This document shows positions 16,104 to 22,448 of a stretch of DNA of 34,600 nt, one piece after another. This DNA comes from an uncultured Candidatus Saccharibacteria bacterium. GTDB taxonomy: Bacteria; Patescibacteriota; Saccharimonadia; Saccharimonadales; Saccharimonadaceae. The stretch lies in NCBI GenBank assembly GCA_937924995.1, contig CALEXY010000002.1, positions 1 through 34,600 of the forward strand. The letters are read 5' to 3'. Position 1 is the stretch's first letter. Every line of letters starts with the position of its first letter. The notes beneath the pieces were generated by a model. The model saw only the letters and a list, made by a program, of their open reading frames with translations, did not search any database and was not told the DNA's origin. A program made the translations under genes and the position numbers.

Positions 16104-16457
16104 ATGAGAATCAAAAGAGGTGTTGCCGCACGCGCAAAACATAAGAAAATTCTAGCTGCCGCTAAGGGTATGCAACATTACCGCACCCGCAGCTTCCGTC
16201 TAGCTAAACAAGGTGTTATTAAGGCCCTTCGCTACGCTTACCGCGACCGCCGTAATCGTAAACGCGATCTTCGTGCTCTCTGGATCACCCGTATCAATAA
16301 CGCCGCTCACCAATATGACTTGAACTATTCTCAACTCATTAATGGTATGAAAAAGCAAAATATCGCTGTTGATCGCAAGATCTTGGCCGAATTAGCTGTC
16401 AACCAACCAGCTGCCTTCCAGGCAATTGTCGAACAAGTTAAAAAGGAGATTAAATAA
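16104..16457 (+). CDS. rplT: 50S ribosomal protein L20
   Basis: 117 residues, complete bL20: MRIKRGVAARAKHKKIL, the long basic helix (YRTRSFRLAKQGVIKALRYAYRDRRNRKRDLRALWITRINNA) and the globular C-terminal half (YDLNYSQLINGMKKQNI). L20 binds 23S rRNA early in 50S assembly and in some bacteria represses its own operon; no clear mimic of its rRNA site is evident here. GGAG precedes the ATG. The stop overlaps the rpmB start in TAATG. Confidence 0.97.
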   Translation: MRIKRGVAARAKHKKILAAAKGMQHYRTRSFRLAKQGVIKALRYAYRDRRNRKRDLRALWITRINNAAHQYDLNYSQLINGMKKQNIAVDRKILAELAVNQPAAFQAIVEQVKKEIK

Positions 16458-16648
16458 TGGCTATTTGCGAAATTTCCGGTAAAGGAAAAATGTACGGTCA
16501 TAACGTAAGCTTCTCCCAGCACAAGACCCGTAAAGTTTTCAAACCAAACATCCAAAAGAAATCCATCCTCATCGGTGGTAAAAAACTCAAGATCAATGTC
16601 AGTACCGCAGCTCTTCGTACTTTGAAGAAAAAAGGTTTGATCAAATAA
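16457..16648 (+). CDS. rpmB: 50S ribosomal protein L28
   Basis: 63 residues, bL28: MAICEISGKGKMYGHNVSFS, then KTRKVFKPNIQKKSI and an LRTLKKKGLIK end. Only the first Cys of the zinc-type motif is present (CEIS rather than CxxC), so it is a zinc-free form. AAGGAGAT precedes the ATG and the rplT stop overlaps by one base. Its position as fourth gene of the infC-rpmI-rplT operon is not the usual arrangement, where the operon ends at rplT. Confidence 0.95.
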   Translation: MAICEISGKGKMYGHNVSFSQHKTRKVFKPNIQKKSILIGGKKLKINVSTAALRTLKKKGLIK

Positions 16649-16668
16649 TTTATTCAATCGAATATAAC

Positions 16669-16695
16669 AAAATAGACCCGTAAGGGTCTATTTTT
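16669..16695. terminator. Bidirectional terminator between rpmB and rnpB
   Basis: A perfect 11-bp hairpin AAAATAGACCC-GTAA-GGGTCTATTTT with T-runs on both sides. On the plus strand it ends the infC operon; on the minus strand it ends the RNase P RNA. Confidence 0.9.
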
Positions 16696-16696
16696 A

Positions 16697-17104
16697 AGCT
16701 ATCAGTAAGCCGGGTTTTGTAACTAAAAGGTGCAAATACTCTTATCACAAGTAAAACCACAATAAAAGTTTCTTCCCTTTTTAGCCGATAATCATCTATC
16801 TAGATATTTTGTTGCCAAAATATTCAAGCGGTAAGCGTGCATCTTCGAACCAAAGTTTATTAGCACTCCTTGCAGCCAGTAGGGTTTGCCATCAACCATG
16901 TCACCATGGATTGCCGTAAGCTCTTACCTTACACTTTTCACCCTTGCCCGAAGGCGGTATTGTCTCTGTGGTACTTTCCCTATTCTTCAATTTTTTAGGC
17001 CGAAGCCGTCTAAATTTTCGAACGGTCGCCATTAACGACTACTGCGTTCTATGCTGCCCGGACTTTCCTCTTGGCTAAGCCAAGCGATTATCTTTCAAGC
17101 TCTA
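16697..17104 (-). ncRNA. rnpB: RNase P RNA (type A-like)
   Basis: About 408 nt on the minus strand. The universal 5' core GAGGAAAGTCCGGGC is near 17056-17070, followed by AGAACGCAGTAG. The middle holds AGGGAAAGTACCACAGAGA and GGGTGAAA..GTAAGAG, and the 3' core AACCCGGCTTAC is near 16707-16718. These mark the catalytic RNA that trims 5' leaders of pre-tRNAs. The 5' and 3' ends were set by a short P1 pairing (GAGCU with AGCUU) and are good to a few bases. The promoter is at 17110-17118 and the terminator at 16669-16695. Confidence 0.95.
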
Positions 17105-17109
17105 CATCT

Positions 17110-17118
17110 ATCTTACCA
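17110..17118 (-). promoter_or_regulatory. rnpB promoter (extended -10)
   Basis: TGGTAAGAT on the minus strand, seven bases before the predicted 5' end of the RNA. The nearby TTGACT is too close (12 bp) to serve as a normal -35. Confidence 0.55.
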
Positions 17119-17227
17119 CAAAATACCAGTCAAATTACACATAAATTTAACTTCATTGTTAAATATCCTGACCTGACATATCTATTTTAATTTAATCTCA
17201 ACATGAAAATAATCTAGCACACCATTT

Positions 17228-18481
17228 TTAATTCGACTTCATCGTCAAATATCCTGGCGTCCCTGGGCGATCAATCCTCATCCATTTCCAATTAGAAGAA
17301 CTTAATTCGCTCTCTTCCATCTTTGAACCATTCCCCCCTACCAGATTCACACATCCTCTAAATACCCCCAACCAACTAAGATTCCTATTTGGCCCACCTG
17401 GTATTAAATCACTTGTCGCATATATAGTTTTTAGTTTAACATCTTCTGCAAACATTGTCCCAACTTGCTCCACCCTTAACATATCAAAATTCGATAAATC
17501 TAACTCTTCAAGTGAAGACATATCCTTAAACATATCTGCCATGACACTGATTTTAGAGGTTTTAAATCCTGATAAATCTAATCTCTTTATACTAGAAGCC
17601 CCCATAAACATCTGATAAAAGCTCGTTACTCTTGAGGTATCAAAACTACTTAAATCTAATTCCTTTAAATTGCTCATACCGCTAAACATTTGATTACAAT
17701 ATTGGGATAATTCAATTTTTTCTCCCTCTGTAAAATAATAAAGCGTCTTCAAGCTAGAGTCGTACCACATTAAAATCTCATATTGCGAATCATGTGATTC
17801 TAAATTTCTCACATTTAAAGCCCCCTCCACTGGTGGGGTGGCACTTCTCTTAATATAATTTATATTTTCCACACCACCAGCTAAATTTCTCATAGCTGTA
17901 TAAAACGAAGAATCACCTTCCCTGGCATTCCCGAACGGATTCGCCACAAACGACACCACAATCTTATTCGAGTAAACATCATTGCTCAAATTTCGGCCAA
18001 TCCGCATGCCTACATCAAGCGTGTAATTCCCCGCCGATTCATGCTCACTCTCGATGAATTTCTCGCGCGCCGACTTTTTTGGAATTGGTGAGTATTTTGT
18101 ATCGTCACGCAATTTATATCCCCACATATTATTTTCAAAATCTGAAAACTCTCGCTGATCCGGCAATGGATTAATCTTCGTCGGATTTTGTGGTCTCGTC
18201 GGCACCAATGCCTGCTCTTCGCTCGCCGTGCTGATCGTAGCATAGAATCCATTTTTCACATGACCGTTATAGGTACCATTAATTTCAAATTTAAAAAATC
18301 CGTCATGATTATTCGTCATTTCATTTGCATCGACTTCAATAGTTTTCGAGGAATCAATCGATGCTGACAAAGAAGAAATATATAACGCTTCTGCTTTATT
18401 TTGGCATAAGCATAATCCCAAAAAACTTGCACACAAAATTCCTAGACCAAAGATCCGTTTATCTGCAAAAAATACCTTCAC
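17228..18481 (-). CDS. BspA-like (DUF285 repeat) surface protein 1
   Basis: 417 residues. The N-terminal signal peptide (about 1-32, hydrophobic core GLGILCASFLGLCLC) has a cysteine in a lipobox-like context, so lipid anchoring is possible but not certain. Residues about 33-215 form a domain shared with the proteins at 31304 and 32991 (LSASIDSSKTIEV, WGYKLRDDTKYSPIP, VGMRIGRNL...NKIVVSFVANPF). Then come about three 26-residue leucine-rich repeats of the type LDLSSFDTSRVTSFYQMFMGASS (DUF285/BspA-like). The C-terminal block GGNGSK...WMRIDRPGTPGYLT is shared with the protein at 31304. Such proteins are exported and in other bacteria bind host or neighbour surfaces; for an epibiont, contact with the host is a reasonable inference. 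The start is GTG with GGGAGAG six bases upstream. Confidence 0.82.
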   Translation of the reverse strand: MKVFFADKRIFGLGILCASFLGLCLCQNKAEALYISSLSASIDSSKTIEVDANEMTNNHDGFFKFEINGTYNGHVKNGFYATISTASEEQALVPTRPQNPTKINPLPDQREFSDFENNMWGYKLRDDTKYSPIPKKSAREKFIESEHESAGNYTLDVGMRIGRNLSNDVYSNKIVVSFVANPFGNAREGDSSFYTAMRNLAGGVENINYIKRSATPPVEGALNVRNLESHDSQYEILMWYDSSLKTLYYFTEGEKIELSQYCNQMFSGMSNLKELDLSSFDTSRVTSFYQMFMGASSIKRLDLSGFKTSKISVMADMFKDMSSLEELDLSNFDMLRVEQVGTMFAEDVKLKTIYATSDLIPGGPNRNLSWLGVFRGCVNLVGGNGSKMEESELSSSNWKWMRIDRPGTPGYLTMKSN

Positions 18482-18502
18482 TGATTCTCTCCCGTTTTCT
18501 CT

Positions 18503-18511
18503 ATTTTATCA
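18503..18511 (-). promoter_or_regulatory. Extended -10 promoter of BspA-like gene 1
   Basis: TGATAAAAT on the minus strand. It leaves a leader of about 15 nt with GGGAGAG before the GTG at 18481. The element lies just beside the first unit of the 38-bp repeat. Confidence 0.5.
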
Positions 18512-18515
18512 CAAG

Positions 18516-18629
18516 CAGAATCAATTTTAGGTCCTTTCGATCACATATTTGTCGTAAATCAGTTTTAAATTCTTTCAATCATTTATTTATCCAGAATCAA
18601 TTTTAGATTCTTTCAATCGTGTATTCGTC
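18516..18629. repeat. Three tandem 38-bp imperfect repeats overlapping a gene end
   Basis: Units 18516-18553, 18554-18591 and 18592-18629, in exact 38-bp register. The third unit contains the last codons and stop of the Nudix/RNase H gene (ending DEYTIERI). The other two, read in the same way, give decayed copies of that ending (DKYVIERT-stop and a broken one). The first and third differ at roughly 8 of 38 positions. Confidence 0.85.
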
Positions 18630-19478
18630 TAAAACCACATTTAATTCCGCATCCGCCGCCTGATTTTGTTCTCGCCTCACATGGGTAAATGCCACTGCAT
18701 CAAATCGCTGGATCAATTTCAAAATTTCCTCATACACCGGCAAAATATCACTATTTTTCACCGTATAAATTCCGTTCATCTGATTTACCATCATCAAATT
18801 ATCCGACACAAATTTTACAGTTTTAAATCCATATTCTAGTGCCTTTTCAATTCCCGCCTTCAAGCCATAATATTCCGCTAATCTCGAAGTTGCATAGCCA
18901 ATAAATTCCCCGCCTCGCTCCACTTCTTTGCCATTTTCATCAATGATTACATAACCAATCGCCGATGGCCCTGGATTTCCCCTCGATCCTCCATCTGTGT
19001 AAATCGTTGCACCTAGCACTGCCGCTCTCGCGTCAATCCGATTTACTTTTCCAATTTTCTTATGTCCAAACTCTACACTAATCACCGAGGCAGTATCATC
19101 CGCTAGGCGAAAATTCGAATTCACATCCGCCGAGAAACTCACATATTTATAAGCTGAATATTTTTCATTCAATTCTAGCTTTAAATCACTATTTTCTGCC
19201 AATGTTATATCATATATGATATATAAATTATAAATATTCGACCCGTCACTTTGATTCGTAAAAGTAATTACATCACGAATTTTGATCGTCTCGATCTTTT
19301 GATTCAAAGTCTCAAAAATTGTTCGCCCCATCGCCTCTTCTGGCTGCTCACCAAAATTAATCTTCCCCGCCGGCAAACTCCATATCACCGCATCCGAGTC
19401 ATCATGCAATACTTTTTTCAGTAACAAAAAGCTATCATCCTTTTTAATAATTCCGACTACCCTAACTTTTTGCTTCAT
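18603..19478 (-). CDS. Nudix-like domain fused to RNase HI
   Basis: 291 residues, two domains. Residues 1-145 look like a Nudix fold (GIIKKDDSFLLLKKV, WSLPAGKINFGE), but the Nudix box is broken: after G38, E44 and R52 the expected glutamates at 53 and 57 are Thr and the Gly at 59 is Asn, so hydrolase activity is unlikely. Residues about 155-291 are RNase HI-like, with all four acidic catalytic residues in place: D162 (YTDGGSRGNPGP), E202 (AEYYGLKAG), D226 (VSDNLMM) and D276 (AADAELN). It should cut the RNA of RNA-DNA hybrids; the Nudix part may have become a binding module. GGTGGG is placed well before the ATG, with TATAAT at 19514-19519 giving a leader of about 30 nt. The 3' end lies inside the 38-bp repeat array. 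Confidence 0.85.
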   Translation of the reverse strand: MKQKVRVVGIIKKDDSFLLLKKVLHDDSDAVIWSLPAGKINFGEQPEEAMGRTIFETLNQKIETIKIRDVITFTNQSDGSNIYNLYIIYDITLAENSDLKLELNEKYSAYKYVSFSADVNSNFRLADDTASVISVEFGHKKIGKVNRIDARAAVLGATIYTDGGSRGNPGPSAIGYVIIDENGKEVERGGEFIGYATSRLAEYYGLKAGIEKALEYGFKTVKFVSDNLMMVNQMNGIYTVKNSDILPVYEEILKLIQRFDAVAFTHVRREQNQAADAELNVVLDEYTIERI

Positions 19479-19513
19479 CCATTCCCACCAAAATTCTCAT
19501 GGTTAATATGTCT

Positions 19514-19519
19514 ATTATA
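19514..19519 (-). promoter_or_regulatory. -10 element of the Nudix/RNase H gene
   Basis: TATAAT on the minus strand, only five bases beyond the U-tract that ends the upstream structured RNA. The two transcripts are therefore separate units or are coupled by readthrough. Confidence 0.45.
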
Positions 19520-19523
19520 GAAC

Positions 19524-19656
19524 AAAAAATCCTAGTGGCATATATTTTCCGTAATATCTAACTACGGTGGGTAAAATCTTATGTAATAATTCCACAGAAC
19601 CATTACCACGAAATCCCTTAACATGACTATACAGAAAATCATGTTGCCACTAGGAT
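19524..19656 (-). ncRNA. Unidentified structured RNA, about 133 nt
   Basis: On the minus strand a consensus promoter (19663-19691) puts the start at 19656, the first base of ATCCTAGTGGCA. That 12-mer is perfectly complementary to TGCCACTAGGAT at 19529-19540, which is followed by a T-run: the RNA begins and ends with its own closing helix, and the helix plus U-tract can also terminate transcription. Inside are hairpins AACATGA/TCATGTT, GTGGTAAT/ATTATTAC (with G-U pairs) and CCGTA/TACGG, so a multi-branch junction is likely. There is no open reading frame of note. It lies between the site-2 protease and Nudix/RNase H genes. I do not recognise it as 6S, SRP or a known riboswitch. Confidence 0.65.
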
Positions 19657-19662
19657 AATTTG

Positions 19663-19691
19663 ATTATAGCAGTTTGAAAAACTTTCTGCAA
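19663..19691 (-). promoter_or_regulatory. Promoter of the 133-nt structured RNA
   Basis: TTGCAG (19686-19691), 17 bp, TATAAT (19663-19668) on the minus strand. Confidence 0.7.
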
Positions 19692-19715
19692 ATGTCAAAA
19701 TCTTAAAATTACAGG

Positions 19716-20360
19716 TTAAGCTGCCCCGACTAACAGGTAAAATACGCTTAAAATTCCCACCATTACATTATAAGTTAGAGTCGATAGTGCACTACCGAAG
19801 ACCACCAAGAACAAATAAACGAACAAAATCCCCATACGCATTTCGATAAAGTCCATCACATCCCTAAGTTTATCCGATAAGAAATAATATAGCACCCTCG
19901 ACCCATCCAGTGGTGGAATCGGAATTAAATTAAAAGCCATGAAACCCAGGTTCATAATAATCGTTTGGCCAAAAATAAACCCAATCACACCTCGATCGTC
20001 TAAAAATCCCGTAAAATGACCAATCATAAACATCACAAAAGCAATCAAAAGATTCATCATCGGCCCTGCTAACGCCACAATCGCCATCGAGCCTTCCCCG
20101 TTCCTCAGGTTTCTTCTATCAACTGGCACCGGTTTCGCCGCACCCAGCACCACTCCGCCAGTAAGATACAGTAAAACTGGCAGAATTACCGAAGTAAATA
20201 AGTCTAGGTGCACTAATGGGTTTAGTGATAATCTTCCCTCATCCTTCGCTGTCGTATCCCCCTGAAAATAAGCCGCATATCCATGTGCTACTTCATGTAG
20301 TACCGTAGAGATAATAATAATCGTAAAAACAATTATGAGATTATATGGATTCATATTCAT
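19716..20360 (-). CDS. Site-2 protease family (M50) membrane metalloprotease
   Basis: 214 residues, about five to six membrane helices. The zinc motif HEVAH is at 22-26 in the first helix, and the second active-site motif NLIPIPPLDG at 144-153 supplies the Asp ligand. It has no PDZ domain, which places it with the short rhomboid-like M50 group common in bacteria and archaea. Such proteases cleave transmembrane segments, often of anti-sigma factors; no candidate substrate is adjacent. The ATG at 20360 follows TGATATAAT by six bases, predicting a leaderless mRNA; a second ATG lies two codons on. Confidence 0.92.
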   Translation of the reverse strand: MNMNPYNLIIVFTIIIISTVLHEVAHGYAAYFQGDTTAKDEGRLSLNPLVHLDLFTSVILPVLLYLTGGVVLGAAKPVPVDRRNLRNGEGSMAIVALAGPMMNLLIAFVMFMIGHFTGFLDDRGVIGFIFGQTIIMNLGFMAFNLIPIPPLDGSRVLYYFLSDKLRDVMDFIEMRMGILFVYLFLVVFGSALSTLTYNVMVGILSVFYLLVGAA

Positions 20361-20366
20361 ACATAT

Positions 20367-20375
20367 ATTATATCA
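20367..20375 (-). promoter_or_regulatory. Extended -10 promoter of the site-2 protease gene (leaderless)
   Basis: TGATATAAT, a perfect extended -10 on the minus strand, six bases (ATATGT) before the ATG at 20360. Confidence 0.6.
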
Positions 20376-20483
20376 CCCCCAAGCCTCAAACCTATTCAGT
20401 TAACCATGAACACTATTTTTACTCAGAATCTATCATTGAACACATTTTTTATACAATACCCCACCACTTCACCACGTCTCATC

Positions 20484-20507
20484 AAAAAACCCGCTATTCC
20501 GCGAGTT
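20484..20507 (-). terminator. Terminator of the thrS-miaA-wHTH-MBL run
   Basis: AACTCGC (20501-20507), loop GGAATA, GCGGGTT (20488-20494), then T residues on the minus strand, 16 bp after the stop of the gene at 20523. Confidence 0.75.
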
Positions 20508-20522
20508 CCTTGAACACATTTT

Positions 20523-20975
20523 TTAATTTAGTACTACCACTTCTTGTGTAGCTGGTAAATCTTCCACGCGTTTAATCTTAAGTTTCTTTTCTGTACGAGC
20601 ACTTAATTTAAGTTCCGCCACCATACCGTCCACATTGCCTGTAGCCACGATTAATTTTGGCCCAATCTCCCTAATTGCACGCACTGAGCTAGTACAGAGA
20701 ATATCTGATACACCAATATCATCTAACCCCTCTTCGATGTCGCCTAAAATACCGATACGTACTCCAGAAACACTTATATCATAGATAGTTTTTGTATTGT
20801 TCATTACTGGCACACCCAAAATAGACACTTCCCCAATTTCGTATTCACCAGGGCCGCTAATTACACCCACGCCGAGATCAGCTGTAATTGTTCCCTCCAC
20901 GAAATTAATCATAATCTGCTTCGTACTAGTCTTGATCGTGATAGTTTCTGGACTTTTACTTTCTAATTCAAACAT
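20523..20975 (-). CDS. Degenerate metallo-beta-lactamase-fold (UlaG-like) protein
   Basis: 150 residues. The segments SGPGEYEIGEVSILGVPV (about 40-57), TIYDISVSGVRIGILGDI (about 63-80) and IGVSDILCTSS (about 87-97) resemble the middle of UlaG-like/UPF0173 MBL-fold proteins. The metal-binding HxHxDH motif and the usual N-terminal strand with the HS pair are missing. It is therefore probably not a hydrolase and is shorter than the family's usual 210-230 residues. AAAGGAGG just before the ATG is the best Shine-Dalgarno sequence in the window. It lies 34 bp after the winged-helix gene and should be cotranscribed with it. Confidence 0.6.
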   Translation of the reverse strand: MFELESKSPETITIKTSTKQIMINFVEGTITADLGVGVISGPGEYEIGEVSILGVPVMNNTKTIYDISVSGVRIGILGDIEEGLDDIGVSDILCTSSVRAIREIGPKLIVATGNVDGMVAELKLSARTEKKLKIKRVEDLPATQEVVVLN

Positions 20976-21009
20976 TTTCCTCCTTTATCTGTTCGGCCAC
21001 CCGGTTAAT

Positions 21010-21618
21010 TTATTGATTCAACATACCTTCTGGATCATATTGGACGATGTACTGCATTTCCATAATTTCTTTTAAGAATCGGTCCTTCACACTTAAGCGA
21101 TATCTAAAATCATCACGCGAGATGATCACATAATTTAATGGCTTCCCCTCTTTCTTCTCGACTACTTCCGCCCAACGAGAAAGCTTCTTCGTTCTATCGT
21201 CGCCCACAATCAGCATATCAACCCCATCCTGTCCCGGTACACGATTCGTGACAAATAAGAAGTTAAGGTAAGCTTTCACTGGACGAATATATTCATCCCA
21301 AGTACTATCCTTCACTGCAGTTTCTACTAGCACCTTATCTACCTTGGTCGAAAACATCATATTTAGGGCTCTCGCGAATGGGTGCTTCGTATTCGCTGAA
21401 TAATAAACTTTATTATCGTAGGTTTCATTTTTAATCACCCCGATCGATTCAAGATTACCTAATTCACGACGCACGGAATTAATTTGTTCATCGATTACCC
21501 TAGTCATTTCCCTGACATAGTAGGAACGTTCAACATTACTAAAAAATAATGATAATAATTTTGTTCGCGTTTTCGAACCGAACAATTTTTCTAAAGGAGT
21601 TGTATTTTCTTTGCCCAT
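21010..21618 (-). CDS. Winged-helix transcriptional regulator with nucleotidyltransferase-like part
   Basis: 202 residues. Residues 1-85 look like a MarR/ArsR-type winged helix (LFGSKTRTKLLSLFFSN, YYVREMTRVIDEQINSVRRELGNLESIGVIKNE, then a YYSAN wing). The remainder (about 105-190, LNFLFVTNRVPGQDGVDMLIVGD, LNYVIISRDDFRYRL) resembles the minimal nucleotidyltransferase fold often attached to such HTH domains, with GVDMLIVGD in the place of the GSxxxxSDxDL motif, so catalysis is doubtful. DNA binding is likely; the target is unknown. It lies between miaA and the MBL-like gene. TGCTAAAAT nine bases before the ATG predicts a leader of two or three bases. Confidence 0.7.
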   Translation of the reverse strand: MGKENTTPLEKLFGSKTRTKLLSLFFSNVERSYYVREMTRVIDEQINSVRRELGNLESIGVIKNETYDNKVYYSANTKHPFARALNMMFSTKVDKVLVETAVKDSTWDEYIRPVKAYLNFLFVTNRVPGQDGVDMLIVGDDRTKKLSRWAEVVEKKEGKPLNYVIISRDDFRYRLSVKDRFLKEIMEMQYIVQYDPEGMLNQ

Positions 21619-21627
21619 ATTACTTAT

Positions 21628-21636
21628 ATTTTAGCA
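21628..21636 (-). promoter_or_regulatory. Extended -10 promoter of the winged-helix gene (near-leaderless)
   Basis: TGCTAAAAT on the minus strand, nine bases before the ATG at 21618. It lies in the 32-bp gap after miaA, so the regulator could be expressed apart from miaA. Confidence 0.5.
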
Positions 21637-21650
21637 CCAGAAGCTGTATT

Positions 21651-22388
21651 TTAGTAGTGTTCAGCCTGAAACTCTACCAAAATCTTTCTTAAAATCTCCT
21701 CACGCTTGTACCATTTTATTTCCGGATTACGTTTAAACCAAGTCATCTGTCGTTTTGCTAGCTGAAAATCCGAAGTCGAAGCTAAATTAATCGCCTCTTC
21801 CAAACTATTCACCCCATTCAAATAATCCCAAACATATCGATAGATATTACTTTTCATTGAAGGTAAACCAAAATCATACCTAGCAGCAAGCTCACGACAC
21901 TCTGTATATAATTCTTCATTAAACATCGCTTGAACACGTTTTTTAATACGCTCATTCAGCTCTTCGCGATCAGTCAAAATGCCATAAATTTTGTACTCAT
22001 CCCCCATTTTTTTACGGTCGAGCTCGCCCCTCTTCGCTTCCTCCGAAAACTGATAGTCAAAAACCAGCGCATCCACATAAAGCCCCGTTCCTCCCACCAC
22101 AATCGGTTGCTTGCCTCGCGCCAAGATTTCAGCAATCTTCTCTTTCGCATAGTTTTTCCAGTCCACCACCGTGAATCTCTCATCTGGTCGCACTAAATCA
22201 AAGCCAAAATGTGGTACTCCACCGCACTCTATCAGATCTGGTTTCGCCGTACCAATATCCATGCCTTGAAAAATCGTCCGCGAATCCGCGCTAATAATCT
22301 CACCATCTAGACGCTTTGCCAGCTCCACCGCAACTTTCGTCTTCCCCGATGCGGTTGGTCCTACGATTACTATAATTTTAGTGTTCAT
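21651..22388 (-). CDS. miaA: tRNA dimethylallyltransferase
   Basis: 245 residues. MiaA adds an isopentenyl group to A37 of tRNAs that read codons beginning with U. Motifs: P-loop GPTASGKT (about 10-17), SADSRTIFQGMDIGTAKP (about 39-56), GGTGLYVDAL (about 99-108) and the C-terminal KRQMTWFKRNPEIKWY. The usual length is about 300 residues; the loss is in the central insertion domain and at the C-terminus, while the catalytic core is complete. It follows thrS by 60 bp; a hairpin terminator lies in that gap, together with a TATAGT five bases before the ATG that may start a leaderless transcript. Confidence 0.94.
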   Translation of the reverse strand: MNTKIIVIVGPTASGKTKVAVELAKRLDGEIISADSRTIFQGMDIGTAKPDLIECGGVPHFGFDLVRPDERFTVVDWKNYAKEKIAEILARGKQPIVVGGTGLYVDALVFDYQFSEEAKRGELDRKKMGDEYKIYGILTDREELNERIKKRVQAMFNEELYTECRELAARYDFGLPSMKSNIYRYVWDYLNGVNSLEEAINLASTSDFQLAKRQMTWFKRNPEIKWYKREEILRKILVEFQAEHY

Positions 22389-22398
22389 TTTTAACTAT

Positions 22399-22440
22399 AA
22401 AAATCTGGCCAGTGCCACCCCTATAAATTTCACTGACCAG
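22399..22440 (-). terminator. Terminator (or attenuator) between thrS and miaA
   Basis: CTGGTCAGTG (22431-22440) and CACTGGCCAG (22405-22414) form a 10-bp stem with one G-U pair, followed by ATTTTT on the minus strand, right after the thrS stop. Confidence 0.75.
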
Positions 22441-22448
22441 CCCCATAA

